From Treponema sp. (GTDB taxonomy: Bacteria > Spirochaetota > Spirochaetia > Treponematales > Treponemataceae), in assembly GCA_022510865.1 (NCBI GenBank), contig JAFLSQ010000020.1:1-38611 (forward strand): a stretch of DNA of 38,611 nucleotides. The letters are read 5' to 3'. Below, one piece after another: positions 7,514 to 14,158 of this stretch (the first letter of the stretch is position 1; the number at the start of each line of letters is the position of its first letter). A program made the translations under genes and the position numbers. The notes beneath the pieces were generated by a model. It saw only the letters and a list, made by a program, of their open reading frames with translations. It made no database searches and was not told the origin of the DNA.

Positions 7514-9220
7514 GTGACAGCTTTACTTATCATTCTTGCGGCAATCGTCCTGCTGTTCATCGGGTATGTGGCATACGGCTCGTACCTGGCGAAGCAGTGG
7601 GGGATTGACCCTTCGAGGAAGACGCCCGCGCAGACAAACGCGGACGGTGTGGACTACGTTGCCGCGAAACCCGCGGTGCTGATGGGTCACCACTTCTCGT
7701 CAATTGCGGGTGCAGGCCCGATTAACGGCCCGATTCAGGCTGCGGTGTTCGGCTGGGTGCCGGTGTTCCTGTGGTGCGTCATAGGCGGCATCTTCTTTGG
7801 CGGATTGCAGGACTTCGGCTCGCTCTTTGCGTCCGCGCGGCATGAGGGCAAATCGGTCGGCGAAATCATCAAGGATTCGATGGGCAAGACCTCAAAGAAA
7901 TTGTTCATCATTTTCGCTCTGCTCGTGCTCATTCTGGTCATCGCCTCGTTCGTGAACGTTGTGGCGGGCACGTTTAAGACTGATGACGGTGTGTTCGGCA
8001 TTGTCAGAGACCCGACCGGCAACCAGACGACTGCGATGATTTCGATGTGCTTCATCGTGCTCGCGGTGGTGTACGGATTTCTGACCAACCGCTTCGGACT
8101 TGGAACGCTTCCGGCGACAATCATCGGAATTGCGGGCATTGTTGCATCGGTGGTCATCGGGCTGAACTTCGGCTTTGCGATGAGCAGCACCGCGTGGATT
8201 GTGTTCATCGGCGTGTACATTGCGGTGGCTTCGCTCGTGCCGGTGTGGGTCTTGCTCCAGCCGCGCGACTACCTGTCGTCATTCCTGCTGTACGCGATGA
8301 TGGCTGTCGCGCTTGTGGGCATCGTGGTTACGGCAATCACGGGCAACGCCACGTTCGAGCTTCCCGCCTTCACAGGGTGGAAGACTTCAATTGGACCGAT
8401 GTTCCCGGCTTTGTTCATCACGGTTGCGTGCGGCGCCTGCTCGGGCTTCCACGCGCTGATTGCGACGGGCACGACCTCAAAGCAGCTGGACAACGAGAAG
8501 CACGCCAAGGCAATCGGCTACGGCTCAATGCTCATTGAGTCTGGGCTTGGAGTCATCTCGCTGATTGCGGTGGGCATGGTGTACAGCAGGTACAAGGCTG
8601 GCGATTTTGGCTCACCGTCCGTTGCCTTTGGTGCAGGAATCGCCTTGATGTTCGGCAAGGAAGGAACATCCGTCTACAATGTAATCAACGCGCTTCTGAC
8701 GCTCGCGGTCTCGGTTTTCGCGCTCACTTCGCTTGACTCTGCGACGCGCCTCTCGCGCTTTATGTTCAGCGAGTTGTTCCTTGCCGAGGGCGAGAAATCA
8801 TACAAGGATGCTTCTGGTGTGCGCAAGGTGCTCTCGCACCCGCTGTTCGCGACGCTGCTTCTGGTTGTCATTGGCTGTGTGCTCGGCGGACTGAGCCTGA
8901 AGCAGATTTGGGCGTTGTTCGGCTCGGCGAACCAACTTCTTGCCGGAATCGCGCTGCTTGCGGTGGCGGCATGGCTCGGTCAAGTGGGCAAGAACAACAA
9001 GATGTTCTTTATTCCGACCGTGTTCATGCTCTCAGCCACGCTCACGCAGCTGGTCATCACGGTCATCACTAAAATCAGCGCGATGGTGGCGGGCAATGAA
9101 GACGCATTCCACTGGGGCAACTGGTTCCAGCTCGTGTTTGCCGCATCAATGGCTGTGCTCGCGGTGATTCTTGTCATCGAGGGCATTAAGACGTTCGTGG
9201 CGCAGGCAAAACGCAAGTAG
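7514..9220 (+). CDS. cstA: Carbon starvation protein CstA family transporter
   Basis: A 568-residue, very hydrophobic protein with about 16 predicted membrane helices. The N-terminal helix (TALLIILAAIVLLFIGYVAY) is followed by the CstA signature block DGVDYVAAKPAVLMGHHF and SSIAGAGPINGPIQA. Further on come GGIFFGGLQDFGSLFASARH and CGACSGFHALIATGTTSKQL, both characteristic of the family. CstA/BtsT proteins are known inner-membrane transporters for pyruvate and, in some bacteria, peptides, used when preferred carbon runs out. I chose the GTG start from the AGGAGG six bases upstream. The length suits the shorter CstA forms of anaerobes. Codon choice is strongly G/C-ending, like ackA, which suggests high expression. 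A strong terminator follows. Confidence 0.93.
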   Translation: MTALLIILAAIVLLFIGYVAYGSYLAKQWGIDPSRKTPAQTNADGVDYVAAKPAVLMGHHFSSIAGAGPINGPIQAAVFGWVPVFLWCVIGGIFFGGLQDFGSLFASARHEGKSVGEIIKDSMGKTSKKLFIIFALLVLILVIASFVNVVAGTFKTDDGVFGIVRDPTGNQTTAMISMCFIVLAVVYGFLTNRFGLGTLPATIIGIAGIVASVVIGLNFGFAMSSTAWIVFIGVYIAVASLVPVWVLLQPRDYLSSFLLYAMMAVALVGIVVTAITGNATFELPAFTGWKTSIGPMFPALFITVACGACSGFHALIATGTTSKQLDNEKHAKAIGYGSMLIESGLGVISLIAVGMVYSRYKAGDFGSPSVAFGAGIALMFGKEGTSVYNVINALLTLAVSVFALTSLDSATRLSRFMFSELFLAEGEKSYKDASGVRKVLSHPLFATLLLVVIGCVLGGLSLKQIWALFGSANQLLAGIALLAVAAWLGQVGKNNKMFFIPTVFMLSATLTQLVITVITKISAMVAGNEDAFHWGNWFQLVFAASMAVLAVILVIEGIKTFVAQAKRK

Positions 9221-9238
9221 CGTTCCCGCGTCCGTGAA

Positions 9239-9269
9239 GTCCGCCGCTTCCCGCGGCGGGCTTTTTTTT
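9239..9269 (+). terminator. Intrinsic terminator of cstA
   Basis: CCGCCGC (9241-9247) pairs with GCGGCGG (9253-9259) around a TTCCC loop. The stem is extended by two pairs (G-C and U-G) and followed by eight T. Confidence 0.9.
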
Positions 9270-9270
9270 G

Positions 9271-9362
9271 CGACAACGCATTTGGGCGGGATTTCTCTGC
9301 TCGCCCGGATTTGTAGGCAATCCGTTGTCGTGCGGATTTTCTTGACGGCCAAGGCAAGAAAA
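9271..9362. repeat. Nested inverted repeats between cstA and prmC
   Basis: Outer arms CGACAACG (9271-9278) and CGTTGTCG (9323-9330) enclose a second pair, GGGCG (9284-9288) and CGCCC (9302-9306). Directly beyond lies another hairpin, TTTTCTTG (9337-9344) with CAAGAAAA (9355-9362). None has a clean T-tract on the minus strand. It may end the prfA-prmC transcript or be a structured intergenic element. Confidence 0.45.
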
Positions 9363-9412
9363 TCGGTTGTGATGATGATAACCGCCGGATTTTCGGGCAA
9401 AACTCGCCGATT

Positions 9413-10333
9413 TTATTCCAGTTCCAGCACTCTGAGCTGACCTTCCAAGTCTTTGTGAATGCGCGTCTTGAATCCAAGTTTCCGCGCGATTTTCGCGGCT
9501 TCCTCGGCGTTGTATTCGCCGGCCTCCATAAAAATCATTCCGTGCGGGGCAAGATGATTTTTTGCCTGCGGCAGAAAATTCCTGATGACCTCAAGCCCGT
9601 CGCCGCTGGTGCTGTGCCTTCCATCCGCAGTCACATCTCCGTCAAGCGCAAGAATCGGCTCGGAGCGTCCGTCTTTTAGAAGTTCCTGCGCAAGAGCGGC
9701 GGGCACATACGGAGGATTCGCAAGAATCACGTCAAAGGCCGGGGCAATCGCATCAAAAAGATTTGAGCGGATGAACGAGAAATGCTGGCGCGGCAGTCCG
9801 TCTGACGCATTAAAGAGCGCGTTCTGATTTTTCTGTGCGATTTTAAGGGCGTTTTCGGAGATGTCAGCCAGCGTGAAGTTCGGCAGCCGCTCCTTGGGAA
9901 CAGAAAAGTTCTCCAGAAGATTTTTTACCACGCTGAGCGCGATGCAGCCGCTCCCGGTGAACATATCGCAGACAGACAGAGGCCGGCCATCGCCCACCGC
10001 GATTTTTTTGGCGATTGCCTGCGTTGCCCGCTCAACAAGGATTTCTGTGTCTGGTTTTGGAATCAGCACATCCGGGGTCACAAAAAAATCATAGCCGTAA
10101 AATTCTTTGTGCCCGGTGATGTAAGCCACCGGAAGCCCGTGCGAGCGTCGCTCAACCGCGCTCTCAAGCCATGAGAGTTTTTCCGGCTCAATCTGCGTGT
10201 CGCGCTGCATAAGAATCTGCGTTTTTGTGAGCCGCAGGCAGAAAGTCAGGAAAATCTCAACGTCAAGCGCAGGGCTTTTTGATGTGAGCGCGAGTTTTTT
10301 TGTGGCATTGATTTTGAATTCCTGCACGGTCAT
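9413..10333 (-). CDS. prmC: Release factor glutamine N5-methyltransferase
   Basis: A 306-residue enzyme that methylates the Gln of the GGQ motif in class I release factors, using S-adenosylmethionine. The N-terminal helical domain (residues 1-85) leads into GLPVAYITGHKEFYG and IPKPDTEILVE (about 91-101), both hallmarks of PrmC/HemK. The Rossmann motif I is DMFTGSGCIALSV (about 123-135), and the substrate-amide-binding NPPY motif is at 206-209. It lies 33 nt downstream of prfA on the same strand, the arrangement seen in many bacteria, so enzyme and substrate are co-expressed. The C-terminus ends in LRVLELE with no extension. The length is slightly above the usual ~280 residues. Confidence 0.95.
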   Translation of the reverse strand: MTVQEFKINATKKLALTSKSPALDVEIFLTFCLRLTKTQILMQRDTQIEPEKLSWLESAVERRSHGLPVAYITGHKEFYGYDFFVTPDVLIPKPDTEILVERATQAIAKKIAVGDGRPLSVCDMFTGSGCIALSVVKNLLENFSVPKERLPNFTLADISENALKIAQKNQNALFNASDGLPRQHFSFIRSNLFDAIAPAFDVILANPPYVPAALAQELLKDGRSEPILALDGDVTADGRHSTSGDGLEVIRNFLPQAKNHLAPHGMIFMEAGEYNAEEAAKIARKLGFKTRIHKDLEGQLRVLELE

Positions 10334-10366
10334 CAGGATTGCCCGCCTTTTGCACCGCCTGATTAT

Positions 10367-11452
10367 TTACGCGCTCGCGGAGACATCGGCCTTGAGCTGC
10401 TCTTCCTTGGCGTAAACGTTCAGGGCATCAAGCATGTCATCCATGTCGCCCATCATAAAAGCCGGAAGATTGTGACGGCTGTAATTTATGCGGTGATCTG
10501 TCACGCGGTCCTGCGGAAAATTATATGTGCGGATTTTCTCGCTGCGGTCTCCGTTTCCAACCATGCTCCTGCGCGCGGAAGAGCGTTCCGCGTCAAGTTT
10601 GCTCTGCTCAAGGTCAAAGAGCCGCGCGCGCAGAACCTGCCACGCCTTCTCCTTGTTCTTAATCTGCGATTTCTGATCCTGCTGGATTACCACAATGCCG
10701 GTGGGAATGTGCGTGAGCCGCACCGCGCTGTCTGTGGTGTTAACGCACTGACCGCCTGGCCCGCCCGCGCGCATCACATCAACGCGCACGTCATTCAGGT
10801 TGATTTTAACGTCGGCCTCCTCCGCCTCAGGCAGAACTGCCACGGTAGCCGTTGAGGTTTGCAATCGTCCCTGGCTTTCTGTCTGAGGAACGCGCTGAAC
10901 CCGGTGCACGCCGCTTTCCCATCGGAGAGTGCCGTAGACGAATTTCCCGCTGATTGATATGACGATTTTGTTGAATCCGCCAACTTCGGTTTCCTGCGCT
11001 TCCATCGTCTCGTTTTTCCAGCCTTTTCTGTCGGCAAGGTGGCAGTACATCTCCCACAAATCGCGGACAAAAAGCGATGCCTCGTCGCCGCCCGCGGCCG
11101 AGCGGATTTCAAGGATGATGTTTTTCTCATCAAGAGGGTCCGGCGGAACAAGTTTAAGTTTGATTTCTTCCTCAAGTTTTGGCTGACGCTCCTCCAGCTC
11201 TTTTAGCTCCTCACGCGCCATTTCCTTCATCTCTGCGTCGTCCTCGGCGGTAATCATCTCTTTGGCATCCTGAATGCCCTGGCGCACTTTTTTGTATTCG
11301 TCATATAACGCGCAGACTTCCGTAAGATATCCGTGCTCGCGCATCGTGTCCTTGTACTTTTTCGCGTCTTTCACAAGATTCGGATCCATCACCAAATCGT
11401 TCAGTTCTTTAAGACGGTTCTCGCACTCATCAAGTTTCTTGATTAAATCCAT
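10367..11452 (-). CDS. prfA: Peptide chain release factor 1 (RF1)
   Basis: A 361-residue class I release factor that reads UAA and UAG in the ribosomal A site and triggers peptidyl-tRNA hydrolysis. The codon-recognition tripeptide region reads VPQTESQGR, with PQT at residues 189-191. This is the P-x-T form of RF1, as against SPF in RF2. The catalytic loop is GGPGGQ at 230-235 with Gln235, the target of PrmC. The residue after GGQ is Cys, where His or Ser is usual. Full length, starting with the typical MDLIKKLDECENRL helix. A -10 box lies 9 bases before the start and no Shine-Dalgarno is visible. Confidence 0.97.
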   Translation of the reverse strand: MDLIKKLDECENRLKELNDLVMDPNLVKDAKKYKDTMREHGYLTEVCALYDEYKKVRQGIQDAKEMITAEDDAEMKEMAREELKELEERQPKLEEEIKLKLVPPDPLDEKNIILEIRSAAGGDEASLFVRDLWEMYCHLADRKGWKNETMEAQETEVGGFNKIVISISGKFVYGTLRWESGVHRVQRVPQTESQGRLQTSTATVAVLPEAEEADVKINLNDVRVDVMRAGGPGGQCVNTTDSAVRLTHIPTGIVVIQQDQKSQIKNKEKAWQVLRARLFDLEQSKLDAERSSARRSMVGNGDRSEKIRTYNFPQDRVTDHRINYSRHNLPAFMMGDMDDMLDALNVYAKEEQLKADVSASA

Positions 11453-11461
11453 AATGCCGAT

Positions 11462-11490
11462 AGTCTATCACAGATTTCCGTCAGTTACAA
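11462..11490 (-). promoter_or_regulatory. Putative promoter of prfA-prmC, overlapping the end of the PHP gene
   Basis: Read on the minus strand: TTGTAA (11490-11485), 17 bases, TAGACT (11467-11462), then 9 bases to the ATG at 11452. Each box matches consensus 4/6. The -35 lies inside the last codons of the upstream PHP gene. Confidence 0.45.
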
Positions 11491-12341
11491 TTGGACGCGC
11501 TTTGCAGCGCGGGCTTAAGTTCCTGCGTCCAGAATTTATCATCTATGATTTTATTGTTGCAGGTTCGGCCAAGGGAACGCCCCGCATGATTCCGCTCGCC
11601 GTGAAAATCACTGCCGGCCGTGATGAAATACCCGATTTTTCTGGCGCATTCCTCCAGCCGCAGGCAGTCCGTCATCCTTGTGGAAGGATGGAACGCCTCC
11701 AGCCCCAGCACGCCGCGCTCAAAATAATTCTGAAGCGTATCCGGCAGTCTTCCCCATGAAATGTAAAGCGACATCGGGTGGGCAATCACGGGGATTCCTC
11801 CGCTCTCCCTGATTGCCACAACCGCCTCGTCAAGGTTCATTTTCTCGCGCTCGGCATACCATGGTCGTCCGCGGCCAAGATATTTATCAAACGCCTGCTG
11901 ATTGTTGCGCACAACGCCTTTTTCTGTGAGGATTGTCGCAAAGTGCGGCCTGCCAATCACAGTGCCCGGAAACCGGAGAAAAAGCTCCTCCATCGTTATG
12001 CTGATTCCATCCGCGTTCATTTTGGCAATCATCTGCTCGTTGCGGAGCGTCCTGTTCTGTTGCAGGCGGGCAATCGCGCCGCGCAGCGAATCAGAGATGT
12101 GCGTCAGTCCAAGCCCCAGAAGATGGAATTCGCCTTTTGGGACGCTGATGTTAATCTCAATCCCGCTCACAAAATTCATTCCGATTTTCTCTGCCTCAGC
12201 CTTGCCCTCATCAATTCCGGCCGTTGTGTCGTGGTCGGTTATGGCGATGGTCGTGATTCCCAAGTCCGCCGCCATCCTGATAATCTGCGATGGCGTGTAT
12301 TGTCCGTCTGATGCGGTTGTGTGTACGTGCAAGTCCGTCAT
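11481..12341 (-). CDS. PHP-domain phosphoesterase (TrpH/YciV/RNase AM type)
   Basis: A 286-residue PHP (polymerase and histidinol phosphatase) domain protein. The metal-site motifs are LHVHTTASDG (residues 4-13), ITDHDTTAG (34-42), SGIEIN, IAHPMSLY and GSDFHGERNHAG near the C-terminus, in the order of the TrpH/YciV group. Enzymes of this group hydrolyse 3',5'-nucleoside bisphosphates or act as 5'-to-3' exonucleases on short RNAs (RNase AM), and the length fits. I start it at the ATG at 12341 because the PHP fold begins two residues later. A longer open frame upstream to 12611 runs antisense through the cNMP regulator gene and has no relation to the family. Its 3' end is followed 28 nt later by prfA on the same strand. 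Confidence 0.88.
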   Translation of the reverse strand: MTDLHVHTTASDGQYTPSQIIRMAADLGITTIAITDHDTTAGIDEGKAEAEKIGMNFVSGIEINISVPKGEFHLLGLGLTHISDSLRGAIARLQQNRTLRNEQMIAKMNADGISITMEELFLRFPGTVIGRPHFATILTEKGVVRNNQQAFDKYLGRGRPWYAEREKMNLDEAVVAIRESGGIPVIAHPMSLYISWGRLPDTLQNYFERGVLGLEAFHPSTRMTDCLRLEECARKIGYFITAGSDFHGERNHAGRSLGRTCNNKIIDDKFWTQELKPALQSASNCN

Positions 12342-12351
12342 AGCGCAAAAG

Positions 12352-12378
12352 ATACCATATTTTTTGTACTTGTGGTAT
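12352..12378. promoter_or_regulatory. Inverted repeat ATACCA-N15-TGGTAT in the divergent control region
   Basis: ATACCA (12352-12357) and TGGTAT (12373-12378) are centred 21 bp apart, two helical turns. The repeat overlaps the -35 box of the regulator gene and sits just upstream of the divergent PHP gene. It has the geometry of an operator, possibly autoregulatory, but it is not a CRP-type TGTGA-N6-TCACA site. Six-base arms can occur by chance. Confidence 0.3.
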
Positions 12379-12398
12379 AAGTGAAAAAAACATATAAT
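12370..12398 (+). promoter_or_regulatory. Sigma70-type promoter of the cNMP regulator gene
   Basis: TTGTGG (12370-12375), 17 bases, perfect TATAAT (12393-12398). A GGGGAG ribosome-binding site precedes the ATG at 12426. Confidence 0.75.
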
Positions 12399-12425
12399 TA
12401 AAACAGAAAGATTGGGGAGTGGGAT

Positions 12426-13658
12426 ATGCCTAAGGCGATTCAGTACACAAAAGGTTCCATAATTTATTTTGATGGTGATATGGATGACCGTGTTTTTATC
12501 ATGCAGAAAGGAGCCGTGCTGCTTACAAGCGCTGATATTGAGACCGGCGCGCCTGTCTCGGAGCAGGTGAGAAGCGGTGAGTTTTTCGGCGTGAAATCCG
12601 CGCTGGGACATTTTGCCCGCGAGGAGACCGCAACCGCCCTTGTCACGACTGTTGCGGTCGCACTCACAGTCCAGGAATTTGAGGTTCTGTTCAGCAACAA
12701 TAAATCGCTCATAATGAAAATGCTGCGCGTTTTCTCAAACCAGCTGCGCCAGATTCACAGGAAAACCGAATCAATCCTAAAAAGCAGGATTATCGATCAG
12801 CAGTCGGGGATGCTCACTGTCGCAAAAAGTTTTTATGATGACGAGCAGTTCCGCTCTGCCTGCGATGTCTATTTAAAATTCATGCGGCGTTTCCCCGATT
12901 CCGCGCACATTGACGCGGTGAAAAAATGGTACAACGCCGCAAAACTCCGGGCAGACCGCCTTGCCGCCATGAACAGAGGGCCGCTCGAAAATCCCGAGGA
13001 TTTCTCATCGTCATTGAAAATTTTTGATTTGCCCGCTTTCTCCCGGTTTGCAAAAGACTACGAGCCGGGCGAGGTCATCATCTCTGAATTTGAGCCGGGC
13101 GACAGTTTTTACTTCATTCAGAAAGGCAATGTCCAGCTTGTGAAATGCGTGAACGGAACAAAAAAGAATCTTGATATTCTGCGTCCCGGTGAATTTTTTG
13201 GCGAGATGGCTATTCTTGATAATTCTCCGCGCTCGGCTACCTGCGTTGCGTCCGGGGCGGTGCGCTGCCTTGAGTTCAACAAGGAGAATTTCGCGCTTCT
13301 TATCACAGGAAATCCGCAGATGGCGCTGCTTCTGCTCAAACTTTTCTGCAAGCGGATTTACGACCAGAAACGCCGCCTTAAAATCCTTGTGATAAAAGAT
13401 TTGCAGGCAAAAATCGCGGGAGTGTTTCTTCTTCTTGATGAGATGAATCCGCCGGACAATCCATCGGACAAGCAGCGTACATTCAACGTCACCGTCTCTG
13501 ACATCGCGCATTGGGCGGGGCTTTCGTACGATGTCACAAAAGAGGAGATAACTTATTTTGTGGAGCGCCAGCGGATAAAAGTGCTTGGAAATTCGATTGT
13601 TGTGAGCAACATCAACGATATTCAGCGGATTTACGAGACTCGCTGCGATATCCGTTGA
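12426..13658 (+). CDS. CRP/FNR-like regulator with two cyclic-nucleotide-binding domains
   Basis: A 410-residue protein with four parts. Residues ~10-110 form a cNMP-binding beta-barrel whose phosphate-binding cassette is degenerate (GEFFGVKSALGHFAREETA, no Glu/Arg pair). Residues ~130-175 are a helical TPR-like hairpin (FYDDEQFRSACDVYLKFMRRFPDS). Residues ~205-315 form a second cNMP domain with an intact cassette, GEFFGEMAILDNSPRSA, carrying Glu260 and Arg269, the ribose and phosphate contacts in CRP/PKA domains. The C-terminal ~50 residues (VTVSDIAHWAGLSYDV then ERQRIKVLGNSIVV) match a winged helix-turn-helix of the CRP type. It probably binds cAMP in the second domain and DNA at the C-terminus. 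A class III adenylate cyclase lies 15 kb away. CRP proteins are normally ~210 residues with one cNMP domain, so this architecture is unusual. Confidence 0.88.
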   Translation: MPKAIQYTKGSIIYFDGDMDDRVFIMQKGAVLLTSADIETGAPVSEQVRSGEFFGVKSALGHFAREETATALVTTVAVALTVQEFEVLFSNNKSLIMKMLRVFSNQLRQIHRKTESILKSRIIDQQSGMLTVAKSFYDDEQFRSACDVYLKFMRRFPDSAHIDAVKKWYNAAKLRADRLAAMNRGPLENPEDFSSSLKIFDLPAFSRFAKDYEPGEVIISEFEPGDSFYFIQKGNVQLVKCVNGTKKNLDILRPGEFFGEMAILDNSPRSATCVASGAVRCLEFNKENFALLITGNPQMALLLLKLFCKRIYDQKRRLKILVIKDLQAKIAGVFLLLDEMNPPDNPSDKQRTFNVTVSDIAHWAGLSYDVTKEEITYFVERQRIKVLGNSIVVSNINDIQRIYETRCDIR

Positions 13659-13683
13659 CATTAGTCCGTAAAAAAGTTATAAA
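13655..13683 (+). promoter_or_regulatory. Strong promoter of the tRNA-Thr gene overlapping the regulator stop codon
   Basis: Perfect TTGACA (13655-13660), 17 bases, TATAAA (13678-13683), with transcription expected around 13690 just before the tRNA at 13694. The TGA inside the -35 box is the stop codon of the regulator gene. Confidence 0.85.
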
Positions 13684-13693
13684 TAATCACCTT

Positions 13694-13766
13694 GCCGACT
13701 TAGCTCACCCGGTAGAGCAGCGCACTCGTAACGCGCAGGTAGTTGGTTCAAGTCCGACAGTCGGCT
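13694..13766 (+). tRNA. tRNA-Thr (anticodon CGT, reads ACG)
   Basis: A 73-nt cloverleaf. The acceptor GCCGACT pairs with AGTCGGC, with discriminator T. The D-arm is GCTC/GAGC, the anticodon loop CTCGTAA has CGT at 34-36, the variable loop is AGGTA, and the T-arm is GTTGG/CCGAC with loop TTCAAGT. The anticodon stem GCGCA/CGCGC leaves an A31-C39 mismatch next to the loop. The 3' CCA is not encoded. It has its own promoter and terminator, so it is a monocistronic tRNA unit. Confidence 0.95.
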
Positions 13767-13771
13767 GATTT

Positions 13772-13801
13772 AATGTGCGCCCTTGGGCGCACATTTTTTT
13801 T
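13772..13801 (+). terminator. Intrinsic terminator of the tRNA gene
   Basis: A perfect 10-bp stem AATGTGCGCC/GGCGCACATT with loop CTTG, running into T at 13794-13801. Confidence 0.92.
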
Positions 13802-14050
13802 GCCCGCTGAAATTCCATAAAAACTTTTATGCCGATTTCCCCGCTTTTTCTGCAAGCCAGTTTTGCCCGAACGTCCGCCCGCGCGGACAGGCCCGCCTTT
13901 TTTTCGGACGGCATTCCGGGATGCTTCTGATTTTCTTGCTGGGAACGTTTGAGAAATCCGGGTGAGAAAATCCGCCCGTGCGGATAATCCTGCTGCATCC
14001 TGAATTTTGGAATTCCTTTTCGCCGGGTTTTAAAGGTGTGGAATCGGATA
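13802..14050. other. Intergenic stretch without a supported gene
   Basis: Between the tRNA terminator and the pckG promoter I see no coding sequence. It holds a small hairpin, GTCCGC-CCGC-GCGGAC (13873-13888), which recurs in other gaps of the window. A TTTTTTT run lies at 13899-13905, and a GATTTTCTTGC motif near 13928 also appears in other gaps. A long minus-strand open frame here runs antisense over the tRNA and is spurious. Confidence 0.5.
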
Positions 14051-14079
14051 TTGAATTTACTTTTTAAAAACATTATAGT
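14051..14079 (+). promoter_or_regulatory. Sigma70-type promoter of pckG
   Basis: TTGAAT (14051-14056), 17 bases, TATAGT (14074-14079). It gives a leader of about 72 nt with AAGGAG (14147-14152) six bases before the ATG at 14159. No riboswitch-like fold is evident in the leader. Confidence 0.72.
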
Positions 14080-14158
14080 AATGTCGGTGTGCGAATGTCT
14101 CTTGGAGAGGTGTCCGTGTGCCAAAAAACAGGCCTGAAATGGCTTCAAGGAGTTTTTG

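Noticed and set aside
12342..12611. 90-residue N-terminal extension of the PHP protein
   Set aside because: It is antisense to the cNMP regulator gene and the promoter region. The PHP fold begins with LHVHTTASDG right after the ATG at 12341.
14080..14158. Riboswitch in the pckG leader
   Set aside because: The ~72-nt leader shows no recognisable aptamer core and no terminator/antiterminator pair.
13802..14158. CRP-type TGTGA-N6-TCACA site before pckG (also looked for before cstA and ackA)
   Set aside because: No acceptable half-site pair was found, so a cAMP link to these genes is not supported by sequence.
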